DNA from: Ligula intestinalis
Lineage: Eukaryota > Platyhelminthes > Cestoda > Diphyllobothriidea > Diphyllobothriidae
Reading direction: 5' to 3'
DNA length: 64,000 nucleotides
NCBI GenBank assembly: GCA_036362985.1
Contig: JAYGXS010000004.1
Span: forward strand, 65,906,721 to 65,970,720
A model generated the notes under the pieces. The model searched no databases, was not told the DNA's origin, and saw only the letters and a program-made list of their open reading frames with translations. Positions 22,998 to 34,564 of this stretch are shown here, in pieces; positions within the stretch are counted from its first letter, which is position 1, and the number at the start of each line of letters is the position of its first letter. The position numbers and the translations under genes were made by a program.

Positions 22998-23029
22998 TTA
23001 TCGTACGTACGCGGATGACCACTATGAAC

Positions 23030-23037
23030 TATAAATA
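23030..23037 (+). promoter_or_regulatory. TATA box in PLE-B flanking repeat
   Basis: TATAAATA lies in the 3' flanking part, about 70 bases before the hammerhead-like core. The equivalent ACTAT/ACTACAAATAC motif is kept in the copies near 57270 (minus) and 60140. An internal promoter in the flanking repeat would let a new transcript begin in it; this is inferred from position only. Confidence 0.4.
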
Positions 23038-23104
23038 CCGTACAACCTGTGCATGTTTCAACTCTATCTGCGCATGACTATGACTATGCTACCGTTACCT
23101 GCGA

Positions 23105-23130
23105 GTGAGGATTCCCGACGGACTTCGAAA
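23105..23130 (+). ncRNA. Hammerhead-like core, PLE lineage B
   Basis: GTGAGGA, TTCC/GGA(C)TTC around CGAC, then GAAA (23127-23130) and CGTC. The block AAACTCTTGTTCCAGTGATC follows, as in the other lineage B and C copies. The first base of the core is not canonical, so this copy may be inactive. Confidence 0.5.
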
Positions 23131-23189
23131 CGTCAAAACAAAAAAACTCTTGTTCCAGTGATCGCATCCTCTTCTTCTAATACCAGAAA

Positions 23190-23756
23190 CCTTTAAATTA
23201 TTTATATGTTCGTGAAACAGACAATTTTGGTTTGCGTTCATGAAAATGACCTAAGTACAATAATGAGATGACACATTGTCGGAAAAAGAAGAGTGGATTA
23301 ATTTTAAAGAATTATATTCTACTAAACTGCTAAGTTTTGTGCCATAAAATTTAGTAATAAACTTATAAGAATGTAGTTTGTTTAACCCCACTGAAAATAA
23401 CCACTTTAAAAAAGCATACATACAAACAACCTAGATATGCCGTCAATTTTCTCTGTCAAGCTGTATGCAGAAGATGTCCAAGCATTTCCTATCTGTAGAG
23501 CAGAATCAGTGAATAAAAAAGTTGAAAAGGAACAAAGCGAAGATTATTAGTTTCCTCAAAATTATCGTTACTATTCTGTCACTCTGCTCTGCTTTTGTTC
23601 TCTCAGAACTGAGCCTAGAAGAAAAAAATATACTGAAAACTGCTCCGGTATACATAGAAGAGTTAGAAATTTATTTTTCAACAGAAAATGTATGCTAATT
23701 TTTAGAGAATTAAAAAAACTGGCCAAAATCTCCCATTTTGGTCTTGACTTTATTTT
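23190..23756. other. No feature recognised
   Basis: AT-rich sequence between the PLE-B end and the large foldback; no conserved ORF. Confidence 0.4.
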
Positions 23757-26700
23757 AAAAAGGTAAAGTACACGGATATTCGATATTGAAATACCTAATT
23801 AAAGCGCCTTTTCGTGAGGCAACTTGTTATAGAAAGCTTTTTAATCAATCTTAGGCATACACATTTGCAAAATTTTTGTGTACGTTCATTTTTCTTGGCA
23901 AGGAGTTGAAATATTTGGGTGATTCTAAAACTATGACCCATATAGACAGCTCCATAAGAAAGCATGTCAAGAAACTCGTTATCAAAGTAAATGCCTTTGA
24001 AAAATATATTATGTTTAGGGTTTTGGTAAACACGTAGAATAGAAGCCTTATTTACGTTCACTCGGATAAATCCAATGAAAATCCTAAAGTCTTTATCACG
24101 ATTTCAAGAACAATCTAAACCTCGTGGTAATCGAAATCCCAAAATAATTACGAAGAATTGTGGCCGAAGGAAATTTCTCTTAGAGTACAAGAATGGTATG
24201 TTAACGAGTGCACTTGACAATTCCATTGAAATGAATTAGTCACTGACCAGCATTTCCGCACGCGAGCTTACGAAATATCTTACTCTTCTGACCACTCGAT
24301 CGATGCAATCAGCCAAAATTCTGGTTGCCTTAGTCCAACGTAGCTCAAGCAATGTATAAAGGGAAGAAACAACTAGCAACTTCCGTGAAACCGTGTTGGA
24401 ATACATACTGAAAAATTGGGCTGTTCGGTAACAGCCATACGTTACATTGCACGTAATATGAAAGCCTATTTATCAGAAAATTTTACAAAAGGATTATTTT
24501 TCAGAGTAATTTTACTTGCGCTGCTTTATTCATTCGTTTTTTGCACGAACAGGCTTCATCTAAATTCAAAACTAATGTTTACCTAGTACGCCCATTTTCA
24601 ATTTTTCGGAATTTTCTGTTTTGCTAAAAAACAGGTATTTCTCAACATCGTTATATTACTTGATAAATCGCAATATGTCCTATTTTGAAGAAAATCCATT
24701 ACGTGATTGTTGCAAAACTTTGAGGACTGCGTTTGCGTAACAGGGAGTTTCTTGTAAAAATCGTTGTATTTCATGAGTTTTTAACACCTATTATTAACTG
24801 CTCAATGTTCACTTTTTAGGAATTTTATCTTTTGCAAAAAAGCTCATATTTTTAAAAAAACGTAATTTTTCTTGATAAATCGCAAAATGATCTATTTTGA
24901 AGAATGACCATTACTGTAAGACTTAGGGGCCGCAGCTTGGACTGTGTTTGCGTATCAGGGAGTTTCTTGGAAAAATCATTGGGTTTCATGAGTAAGCCCA
25001 CCTACTCTAGGAGTACTATATGGTGTAAGTTCGACTAGTGTAATCGGCGATGTCCACCATTTGCCCCAGAGCAGGGACGGTGACTGTGAACAGGTATAGT
25101 GACAGTAGACGAGCCGCCATCTTCCCCAGTTTAACCCTCACCCCGCTTGAAACGGTGACAAGACAAAGTCGAGATGACCGAGCCAGAATCTGGCGTAAGT
25201 CGCTTTCTCCAGATGCAACCAGAAACACCGCGTAACTTAATTTTTAGTGGCAGTAGACTTTGCGCGGGTACTTCTGCACTGTCTACCCTCACTCACCTAT
25301 AGTAGGTGTCTAGCCAGACTCCAAGAAGTCAGGGCTCGTATGGCGCTTACCACCACTGCTATTTCTAATACTACCAACTAGGGTATGACTGAGTGATATT
25401 TTTGCTGGTACTATCACTGACTGTTTTGTAAGTCAGAATTGACGCTGGTTAAAGTCAGCACAGGGCTCATATCCCCTTAGTCTCAACAAGAAGTGTAGTA
25501 GTACTGGTGCTAGCACTGACGCCACCATTTGTCAGCGGTAACGCTGACCAAGCCAACCTTAGGGCTCCTATTCCCTTGGTCTCAACAAAAAGTTTGGATC
25601 TGGGTTTAAACTATTCGAGTAAGTTCATGCTTGGGGTCCTGTGCACAGCAGAGCTTGCCTTGGTTTCCGAACTTTGAACTCTATCCATCGAGCTGTGTAC
25701 TTTTCTACTAGGAACGGATTAACATACTGCTGCTATAGGAACGTGCCTATGCTAAACATGTCAAATTGTAGTAATCATGCTTACCAAGGCCAGTAGATTG
25801 TATGCTATAAATACTGCCTGTGTGTGCTTTTTAAGAAGTCACACCCAGTATGAGCTCCCAATCTGTGTAAATTAATAGTGATTAACATTTGGAACATAAA
25901 AGAGTTTTTGTAAAGTAGTGCGCACGTCCTGCCACGCCCTTATGTCGAGCAGTCTGCCGTCTATAGACTACATTTAGACCTATTACAGTCTCTATCTGTA
26001 GTAGTATGACAACGCAGTATCAGATAGGTACAGTAGAACAGCAGTGTCGTTAATATTTGGTCAGAAATGGCACTGCTTGGATTCAGGTCTGGGGCCGCGA
26101 TCCCTTTGATCTCACATAAAAGTGTGGACCGTGATTATTGCTATTCCTAGTAGAGTAGTTTGAAGCTCGGAGCACATCAGTGCTTGCCATAGATGTCTCC
26201 TGAAGTTTGCATTGCTAGGTCCACGATATTACTGTTACTTCTAGTGCTGTCATCTATGGTACAGCCTGAAAAACGCCCCACAGGACTTTCGTTGAGCAAG
26301 CAAGAAAAAATACTGAGACGTAAGGTTATCAAGGTTTAGACTTGTATTCTACTGATGAGTAGATAATCAAAGAACCAGTTTTTCTAAGGTACTATACGTG
26401 CAGAGATGCTGCTCAACTAAGTATTTATTTAAGAGGGCATAAAAGCAGCAAAAAATAGTTGTTAAAATTCATGAAATCGAAGGATTTTTACAAGAAACTC
26501 CCCGTTACGAAAACGCAGCCCCTTAAGTCTTACAGTAATAGAGTAATAGTCATTCTTCAAAGTAGGGCATATTGTGATTTATCAAGTAATATTACGTTGT
26601 TTAGGAATCCTAGATTTTTAGCAAAGCAGAAAATTCCGAAAAATTCAAAATTGGGCGTACTAGGTAAAGTTAAGTTTTCAATGTAAAGGAAGCCTGTTCA

Positions 26701-27478
26701 TGCAAAAAACGAGTGAATAAAGCAGCATGAGTAAAATACGCTGGAAAATAAAATTTTCGGAAATATGTGCTTCCATATTACGTGCAATGTAATGTATGGC
26801 TGTTACCGACCAGCCGAAAATTCGAGTATGTATTCCAACACGATTTCACGAGAATTGCTAGCTATTTTTTCCGCTTATAAATTGTTGGACTTAGGCTTGA
26901 TTAAGGCAACCAAGTTTGCGCTTGATTGCACCGCTTGGGTGGTCAGGGGCGTAAGATATTGCGTAAGCTCGCGTGCGGAAATGCCGGTCAGTGACTAATA
27001 AATCGAAATGGAATTGTCGGATGCAGTCGTAAACTTATCATTTTTTGTACACTACGAGAAATTACTTTCCGCCAAATTTCTTTGTAATTATTTTGGCATT
27101 TCAATTACGACGAGGTTGAGATTGTTCCTGAGATCGTGATTAACATTTTACGATTTTCTCTGGCTTCAGTCAATTGACCATAAATAAGGCTTATATTCTA
27201 CGTGCTTATCAAAACCTTCAACATAAGATATTTATCAAAAGCATTACCTAAATAACGAATTTATAAACATGCTTCCTTAGGTGACTGTCTGTATGGGCCA
27301 TGGTTTTAGAATCACCCAAACATGTAAACCCCTTGCCAAGAAAAATGAACGTCCACGAAAGAAATAACGAATGAATATGTCTAAGATTGTTTAAAAAGCT
27401 TTTTGTATATAGTTACCCCTTGAAAAAGCGCTTGAATTAGATATTTTGACGTCAAATATCTATTTACTCTACCTTTTT
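23757..27478. mobile_element. Giant foldback element F (3.7 kb)
   Basis: The two ends are inverted copies. 23757 onward (AAAAAGGTA(A/G)AGTA, then TTCATTTTTCTTGGCAAGG, TTGGGTGATTCTAAAAC) is mirrored by the sequence ending at 27478. The arms are roughly 1.0-1.25 kb. Paired landmarks include CAGCCATAC and TTACATTGCACGTAATATG (24436-24460 against 26775-26815) and AGTTTCTTGTAAAAATC (about 24746 against 26487). The left arm contains a local tandem duplication (offset about 212 bases, 24600-24990). ORFs inside are short and not conserved between arms. A partial copy of the arm is at 43440-44430. Confidence 0.75.
25020..26270 (+). repeat. Centre of foldback F with degenerate tandem motif
   Basis: The unpaired centre contains a degenerate recurring segment: AGGGCTC(A/C)TAT(A/T)CCC followed by (T/G)TAGTCTCAACAA(A/G)AAG-type sequence at about 25455 and 25560, and a weaker form at about 26095. 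The unit is roughly 100 bases in the first two. No coding function is recognised. Confidence 0.45.
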
Positions 27479-27483
27479 GGGAG

Positions 27484-27600
27484 AAGTCTGACATTCTAAC
27501 CATTGAGCCACGGGCCGTTGTCTTGTTGGTTTAGATCGGGAATATTGACGTCCGCTGATGAACACTCACCGATTACTGACGAAACGCATTCGTCCCATGC
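27484..27600 (-). repeat. SINE fragment (family S2, copy 2), truncated at the foldback
   Basis: On the minus strand it has the S2 leader (GTCAATATTCCCGATCTAA, GACAACGG), then the A box TGGCTCAATGGTTAGAATG (27492-27510), then GTCAGACTTCTCC, where it stops against foldback F. The B box and tail are lost. The leader matches that of 4838-4915. Confidence 0.6.
27555..27594 (+). ncRNA. Hammerhead-like fold on the strand opposite an S2 SINE
   Basis: CTGATGA (27555-27561) and GAAA (27581-27584) are present. The bases after GAAA can form a short helix III (ACG with CGT around CATT), ending in GTC at 27592-27594, the usual cleavage triplet. Helix II is weak and helix I is poorly supported (one clear pair). 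It lies antisense to the SINE. It may be a chance match; I note it because all the invariant boxes are present. Confidence 0.35.
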
Positions 27601-27862
27601 TGTCTTGGGTCGCATTTCCAAGCCCCGCTAGCAGCCACGTAGCGGCTTGTAGTTTAGGCAGATGGTAGAAAGTATCAATTATCCTTGATGCACTACTCTC
27701 AATTTGAAATTCAGTGGCCACCAAGTTCAAAAGTATAAAAAGACTGATTAATCCATCTAAAGACCTTAAAAATTGACTGCGTGGCGCATCGAATGTCTCT
27801 AACCTATTGCATGCCTGAAATCATTAAGCCTTCGATTAAATTGATGGGAGCGTTTGCTTATA

Positions 27863-28360
27863 CAGTACGGCTCGGAACTCGTGCAAAATGCTGACATTTG
27901 TGAAAGATTTATATTCACTCGCTAGTCGGTATTGAGTAAGGTTTAATACTAATTATCATGCAGCCTATTCTCAAGTCAGTTTAGTCACGATAGGATGCCG
28001 GCTTTTTAACGAGCTTCTTTCTGATTGCCAACAAAAAGTATTTACCGTAAAAAATGGCAAGGTAGGTAGTATACACTTTCATCATTGATTTTGACTGCCT
28101 TTATAGCTTAAATATATTTTATGGAAAACAGAAACGAAAACGTACCAAACGTAATTTTTGGTAGGAAATTAAGCCTTCTTTAAATTTTATACCTAAAGAA
28201 AGGGTATTCTTCGGTTTTAATAAAAATTTCGATTCATGTGGCTTCTAGGATTGTGAGGTATACATGCGTTATTCGTTTTTGTTGATTTATTAGTGTTGCC
28301 TTTAATGTTAACAGCATGATACACATTCATTGCCTTTCAAGGAGGTCAGTTCGGGGCCTT
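27863..28360. mobile_element. Foldback element E2, left arm only
   Basis: It begins CAGTACGGCTCGGAACTCG with TA before it (27861-27862) and follows the E left arm: CTCGCTAGTCGGTATTGAG, AGGATGCCGGCTTTTTAACG. It loses similarity at about 28360, so the right arm is missing. Confidence 0.7.
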
Positions 28361-28374
28361 TTCTAGTCCCGTCC

Positions 28375-28860
28375 ATAAGCATTTTTTGGTAAGTTCGAGC
28401 AAGTAAATTCAAGAAAAATGAGACCCCATACCTTTTCCCCTCGCAACTGACAGACAGCGAGCAGGACTATTTGGCTTCAGGAGGTTACTGTGCTCACAAA
28501 CGTTAGTTTGACATACGACACATATGCCGTAATATGGAGAGAATAGCTGTTGAAAAGCGTTTTATCAACTATGTGGCTGGCCAAATTGGCGAAGATAACT
28601 CAGCATCTTGGAGACCTCAGCAGCAAAAAGCTAAGTCAAAAAGTTGGCACCTGCAGGGACTGCAATCGCCTTTTGAGAGACAAGTAGTCTGCGATTGAAC
28701 GTGAGAAGTTTGAAGAGAAGACAGTCTATTTAAAAATATTTAGGTCAGAATTACACTTTCAGACTCCCCAATAGGATACAGGAAGAGGACCTTTCGGTCC
28801 TGTGGCTATGCCCAAGATTTCAGGAAGACTTATTGCATGTCCTAATACTATTCCTAGTGT
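28375..28860. other. No feature recognised
   Basis: No ORF or repeat recognised between E2 and E3. Confidence 0.4.
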
Positions 28861-28861
28861 T

Positions 28862-29345
28862 CAGTATGGCGAGTGCTGCAAGCGAAATTTCGCAACTTGC
28901 AAAAGCCTGCTAATCGCTCGCAAAACAACATCAAGTAGGATTGCAGTACTGGTTATCGTGAAGCTTAATCTTAAGCCTTTTCAGTCATGCCAAGAGGCTG
29001 GTTCTTTAATGAGCTTCTTCCTGACCCCTGTAAAAAATGGCTACTTCATTGGTGCGTATTTTTATCATTGAGTTTGACTGACTGTATAAATTCGAAGATA
29101 TTCAATAGAAGACATGCACTTAAATATTATTTCGTGTACTCCTTTGATAGAAAATAACGCCGTAGGCAGGCACGTTTTTTTTTCCTTAAACAGAATGTAC
29201 ACAGCATGCTTTTTGGAAACCTTTAGTTCAGGTGTAGTTGTCGGTAAAGTTCAAAATTATTCGGCAATTTAGAAGCCTTTTTAAGACCGAAAGATACCCT
29301 TTCTTTAAGTAATTTTCTACTAAACGAGTACAAGAGAAAATAGTT
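28862..29345. mobile_element. Foldback element E3, internally rearranged
   Basis: It begins CAGTATGGCGAGTGCTGCAA, as does E4. From about 29165 it has right-arm sequence (CCTTAAACAGAATGTACACA, GGTAAAGTTCAAAATTATTC), and it stops short of the terminal repeat. An 89-codon ORF at its start (28802-29071) is fortuitous. Confidence 0.65.
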
Positions 29346-29351
29346 TCCTGT

Positions 29352-29509
29352 ACTGGGTGTGTTAGTAAGTCGCTCAGACCTTCAGCGATAGACAGAACAG
29401 GGGCCGGCCAGTCTTGGCAGACTGGTGGTGATTGGTTGTAAAGCGCGAAGTGGGCACAGGCGAGACTGGGTGTGTTAGTAAGTCGCTCAGACCTTCAGCG
29501 ATAGACAGA
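29352..29509 (+). repeat. Perfect 45-bp direct repeat
   Basis: ACTGGGTGTGTTAGTAAGTC...GATAGACAGA is identical at 29352-29396 and 29465-29509, offset 113. Perfect identity among otherwise worn sequence suggests a recent local duplication. The intervening bases include GGTGATTGGTTG, a CCAAT-type motif like those in unit D. Confidence 0.9.
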
Positions 29510-29514
29510 CCAGC

Positions 29515-29900
29515 TGCCGGGCGTCAGAGTAACCGCAGCGTTCGCATGATGAGTCAACAGTGGCGTTAAGGTCTAACACAAATATACATGCAGCTTCTCC
29601 AAATGCTCCGGAGTAGGATGTACGACATTGCACTAATTTTAAAAATACTTAATCGAACTAATATTTTTAGGCCACAAGTTTTGTTCTCCTAATCAAATCG
29701 CGAACAGATCACTGCTAGCAGTTCATTTTGTAGACGTTTTGATTTGGACGTATTACATACAAAGAGAGAGAGGAAACAAAGAATTAAAATCCACGATCGA
29801 AAATATTTACAAATAATGTTTTGGAAAAAATCTGCTAAGAGTCGGAAATATCACGAAAGAGCATCTGGAGATATTTAATGAGTTACGCCAAAACAAGGAA
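29515..29900. other. No feature recognised
   Basis: AT-rich spacer with no recognised feature before E4. Confidence 0.4.
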
Positions 29901-29903
29901 ATA

Positions 29904-30880
29904 CAGTATGGCGAGTGCTGCAAGCAAAATACCGCAATCTGCAAAATACTGGTAATCACTCGCTAACCAACATTAAGTAGGGTTGCAATACGCATTATCT
30001 TGCAGTCTAATCTCACAACTTTTCAGTCACGCCAGGATATTGGCCCCTTAGTAAGCTTCTTTATGACCGCATACAAAACGTAGATTCGGTAAAAGATCGC
30101 TACTTGAATAGTAAGCAGTTTTATCATAAATTTTTACTGCCTTTATAAATTCAAATATATTTTGTGGAAGGCATGCACAAAAATATTTTTATCTATACTA
30201 CTTTGGTATGAAAAGACACCTTCTATAAATTTTGTGCTCAGAGAAAGAGTATCCATCGGTTTTAGAAAAAAATCCTTTTATGCGATTTTTACGACTGTGG
30301 GATGTTCATTCATAATGCATGGTATGCGTCAATTTATTAATGCTGCCTATAATGTATAGAGTATGACCCACATCCATTGAAAAATGTTATGTTAACAATG
30401 CGGCCTCTTTCTTGAACGTTTTTTCCTTAAACAGAGTGTACACACCATGCTTTTTGGAAACCTTTAGTTCAGGTGTAGTAGTCGGTAAAGTTCAAAATTA
30501 TTCGGCAATTTAGAAACCTTTTTAAGACCGAAAGATACCGTTTCTTCAAGTATAAAATTTAAAGAAGGTGTAATATGCTTTCAAACGAGTAGAAAACAGA
30601 ATATTTTCGTGTATGTTATGTATAAAATATATTTGAATTTATGCATGCAGTCAAAATCCAAGATTAAAATACATACTATTTAAGTATCCATTTTTTACAG
30701 TATATACTTCTTGTTAGTGGTCAGAAAGAGGCTCCTTAAAAAGCAGGCATCCTGCCATGACTGAAATGACTTTGTAATAGGCTACACGATAATCAGTACG
30801 GAGAACCTTTATGCCGATTAGCGAGTGATTACCAGTCTTTCGCAAATTGCGGCATTTTGCTCACAGCACTCGCCATACTG
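29904..30880. mobile_element. Foldback element E4, complete
   Basis: This 977-bp element is flanked by TA on both sides (29902-29903 and 30881-30882). The ends CAGTATGGCGAGTGCTG and CAGCACTCGCCATACTG are perfect inverted repeats. The pairing continues inward through AATCACTCGCTAA and nearly to the centre, so the whole element can fold into one long hairpin. It has no ORF of note. Confidence 0.88.
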
Positions 30881-30890
30881 TATGTAAATA

Positions 30891-31512
30891 CAGTAGGATA
30901 GCAATACTGATCATCTGGCAGTCAAATGTCAAGTTTTTTTCAGTCACGTCAGGATACCGGCTCTTTAATGACCACTTTTAAAAAATAGATTCTGTAAGAA
31001 ATGGCTACTTAAAAAGTATGTATTTATAAATTCAAACATGTTTGATAGAAAACATGCACGAAAAATATTCTTTCTTATGCTCGTTTGGTAGAAAATTACG
31101 TCTTTTATCAATTCTATGCTTAAAAATAGTCTCCTTTGCTTTTAGAAAATTTCTAACTATGCAATTTTTTACGACCGTGAGGTTTTCATTCATAATACAT
31201 TGTATCCCTCAATTAATTAATGCTGCCTACAATCTATACAAGATGATCCACTTCTATTGCACAATTTTATGAGAAGTATGCGACTTCTTCCTCAAACTGT
31301 AGGCAAAAACGTTTATTTCCTTAAACAGAATGTACACAGCATGCTGTCAATGATAAAAATGCATTGTATTTAGGTATCAATTTTCTCCGAATATGCATTT
31401 TACAAGCAGTCAGGCAGAAGTTCGTCAAAGGGCCGGCATCCTGGCGTGACTGAAAAGACTTGGGAGTAGACTGCACGGTAATCAGTATTACACCCCTTCT
31501 TAATGTTAATTT
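30891..31512. mobile_element. Foldback element E6, right end truncated
   Basis: It starts CAGTAGGATAGCAATACTGA after TA (30889-30890), only about six bases beyond E4. It has left-arm and right-arm sequence (GGCCGGCATCCTGGCGTGAC near 31432) but lacks the terminal inverted repeat on the right. Confidence 0.7.
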
Positions 31513-31609
31513 GGGAAGGATTGCCAATAGTAGCGAATATTCGAGTCCCAGGAAGCAGTTCAGAAGACGAAGATGCGATCACTGGAACAAGAGTTTTATT
31601 TGCCTGACG

Positions 31610-31637
31610 TTTCGGATTCCCTCGGGATTCCCGAGTA
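31610..31637 (-). ncRNA. Hammerhead-like 3' end, strongly decayed core
   Basis: On the minus strand GGAATCCCGAGGGAATCC then GAAA (31610-31613) and CGTCAGGCAAATAAAACTCT are kept, including a good helix II. The CTGATGA box is changed to ACTCGGGA, so self-cleavage is not expected. Downstream TTCCAGTGATCGC is intact. Confidence 0.5.
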
Positions 31638-31849
31638 ACCCTAACTTACTTAACGCCAGCCGTTGCCCTAATCTTGAATCTAACCCTATTTCCTTGAAGT
31701 TGAGTCTTGCAGATGGTTTTCTTACGTGCATCCCATTCAGGAACTCATATAAACAATTCTTGCCAAATGTTACAAATAAGTTGTGTTTAACCTTGTGAGT
31801 TAGTGAAATAAAGCTTGTCAGAAAAAGAAATGCCCGCAAAGGAGGGAGC

Positions 31850-32110
31850 AGAAATGCTAAAGGAGTTTAAACCAGGTGCCGAAATGGTCGTCCTGCCTGC
31901 CGACAAACGTCGGCCCAGCATAATCCAACAAAAACTGATTACCATAATAAGATCATGACATTCCTGGGTGACTGGAAGTCATGATAGCCCTGTAGTGTTC
32001 CGCCTTAAAGGCAGCTAGTAATAAAGATCAACAAAATCGTAACTCAGCTAGAGGATCCCACAGCCATCATGAGCACAGGTAGGCATTTGGCGAAACCAAC
32101 AGAAGCAGGC
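31850..32110 (+). pseudogene. Decayed N-terminal part of a PLE reverse-transcriptase ORF
   Basis: One frame reads LKEFKPGAEMVVLPADK, resembling the (V/I)VILPADKG block that precedes the catalytic core in PLE polyproteins. A nearby frame gives INKIVTQLEDPTAI, like the following helix. Several stops and frameshifts interrupt it and no YADD-type catalytic motif is found. It is the only trace of the polymerase ORF that I can identify here. The call rests on one short motif. Confidence 0.45.
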
Positions 32111-32114
32111 ATCA

Positions 32115-33565
32115 TGTGATTGTATGAGACGACTTAGGATCAACAAAATAGATTCCACCTCTGCTTAGTCATCTAGCTTCTAAACAACCCAAATTTCGGT
32201 CTTGCATTCTGCCTGTCCCACAAACTAAGAAAAATGATTTTGGACTCACTAATAACAGGGTGCTTATCCAAATGACTTCCGGACCAAGAAAGAAAGGTAG
32301 GACTGTCTCTGGAGGTCCTATTTGCCTTTGACTTATAATATTATAATGATTTTGCATTTTCAGTTGCCTGAACTTCCCTTTTTCGATAGATTCCGCCAAT
32401 ATAAGGCCAAATTTCGATCAACAGGCATCGGTTGCCCGAGCAACAGGAGTTTATGTTGATGGAATTGGTTCTATTTAACTCATTAAAACAATTATAAATG
32501 GCTTTAAATGAATATTATTTGATCACTTTCAACACAATAAAATATTAATTTAAACCCACTAAACAAGAAGTAAATGTATAACCACCAATTCCGTAAGCCA
32601 TTTGGGTGGGGGAATAGATATTGAGACGGCCCTACAAGACAGTTTTGCCAAAAGACATCACAATTAAGCCAGGTGGGTGATGATATCTGCTATAACGACG
32701 AGTTCAGCATCGCTAGTGTTATAACGACGGTAGCCTGATCAAAGGCTAGCATCCTAACAATATCATCTGACGTCACCTCCCCCTTAATCTCTAAATTAAA
32801 TACATTAACAGTCGGAATAACATACAACCTACTGCAGAGCTGTTGCAATGACGGAAATTCTGCATCGCAGTAAATCATGGAAAATTTGGGGCACTGTCCT
32901 AGGACTTTTATTGGGGCTGCATATCAACGGATTGAAGCTGCCTCTAGAGGTCCTCCTGTTTTCGAATCTGGTTCTGAAGCTGTCCTCCAAAGTTTCTAAA
33001 CATGAGTGTTTAAAAGAAATGTTAGCAGTATCTTCGTTATAATGTGGCGGGCGGCCAACAACGCTATCCCCTTTCCTTGTTTCATGCCCAATGTCCTAAT
33101 GTTATGCATTTTCAGAGGCAACTTGTTTCGACTCGCTGATCTGAAGACCCTCGAACGACGCCCACACGCGCGACCAAGTGATCGCGGCTGCCTCAGGGTC
33201 ACTTAAACACACCAGTGCTCGGCTAACGCAACAGCGGCCTCTATGTAAGAGGTCTCCTTGGGCAATGCAAAACACCAATTGCACACTTATTAAACTTTCT
33301 TTAAAATCACGTAAAATCAGCTTTCACCGCTGCTTCCCACAGGCACACACATTCTCGGGTACGACTGGACACAGTCAACACCAGCCCTGGCCGCGTCAGT
33401 GGCCAGGGTTGGCTGCGACAGCAACTCAGGGCTCTGTGCACAATCAAAGCCCTCACTCTGGTGAGTTCTTCCTCTGAGCAATAACCTGGGATTCGACCTG
33501 ATAATCGTAGTGTTCCCAGTACAACCACTGCCTAGTCACTACAATCATAATACGAGACAAAGTCG
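32115..33565. other. No gene recognised
   Basis: Several short ORFs of 60-100 codons overlap on both strands without domain resemblance. No repeat matched elsewhere. Confidence 0.4.
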
Positions 33566-33569
33566 TGTA

Positions 33570-34562
33570 CAGTAGACGCCAAAGATCACGCAACATTCCG
33601 ACATATGCGAAAGATTGATACTAATTCAGTAATCGGCATTGGCTGAAGTTGTGATACTGACTATCGTGTAGTCTATTCTGAAGTTATTTCAGTCAGGATA
33701 GGTTGCGGGCTTTTTAACGAGCCCCGTTCTGGTCACTAGCAGAACTTTTCTATTGTAAAAGCGGGCTACTTAAGTAGTATGCATTTTTATCATTTATCTT
33801 GACTGCCTATATTTATTAAAATACATTTTATGGAAGACATGCATGAAAAAATTATTTCCTGTATATGTTTGATAGAAAATTACGCCTTTTTAAAATTTTA
33901 TACTGAAAAAATGACTAGCTTTCGGTTTTACAAAATTTGCCAAATTGCTGAACAATTTTCTAAACGAGTGACTGCTACACTCGAATTCAAGGTTTAAAAA
34001 CTGCGCACTGTGTACATCCTGTTTAAAGAAAAGTGCGTTTGCGCCTACAGTTTGAGGAAGAAGTCACATAGTTGTCACAAAATACTGAAATAGATGCGGA
34101 ACATATTTTATGCAGTATAGGCAGCATTAATAAATTTACGGATATGATTTATTATGAATAAACACCACACAATTGTAAAAAAGCTCAAAACTAGCAACAT
34201 TTTAAAACTGAAAGCTACACTTTCTTTGAGTATAAAATTTGAAGAAAGCGTGATTTGCCATCAAACAGGTACAATAAATAATTTTTCGTGCATGTTTCCC
34301 ATAAAATATATTTGAGTTTTTAAAGGCACTCAAAATAAATGATAAAAAGGGATGCTACTTAAGTAGCCAGTTTTTACAATAGACACGTTCTGCTTGTAGT
34401 CAGATCGGAGCTTGTTAAAAAGCTCACGTCCTATCCTATCTGAAATGAATTCAGAATAGACTATACGATAATCAGTATCACAACTTCATCCAATGCCGAT
34501 TACCGAATGAATATCAATTTTTCGCATATGTCGGAATTTTGCGTGATCTTTGGCGTCTACTG
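33570..34562. mobile_element. Foldback element E5, complete
   Basis: This 993-bp element has TA on both sides (33568-33569 and 34563-34564). The termini CAGTAGACGCCAAAGATCAC and GTGATCTTTGGCGTCTACTG are perfect inverted repeats. The internal arms share the E motifs (TAATCGGCATTGG, AGGATAGGTTGCGGGCTTTT). It is intact at both ends, so it is a good type copy together with E4. Confidence 0.9.
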
Positions 34563-34564
34563 TA

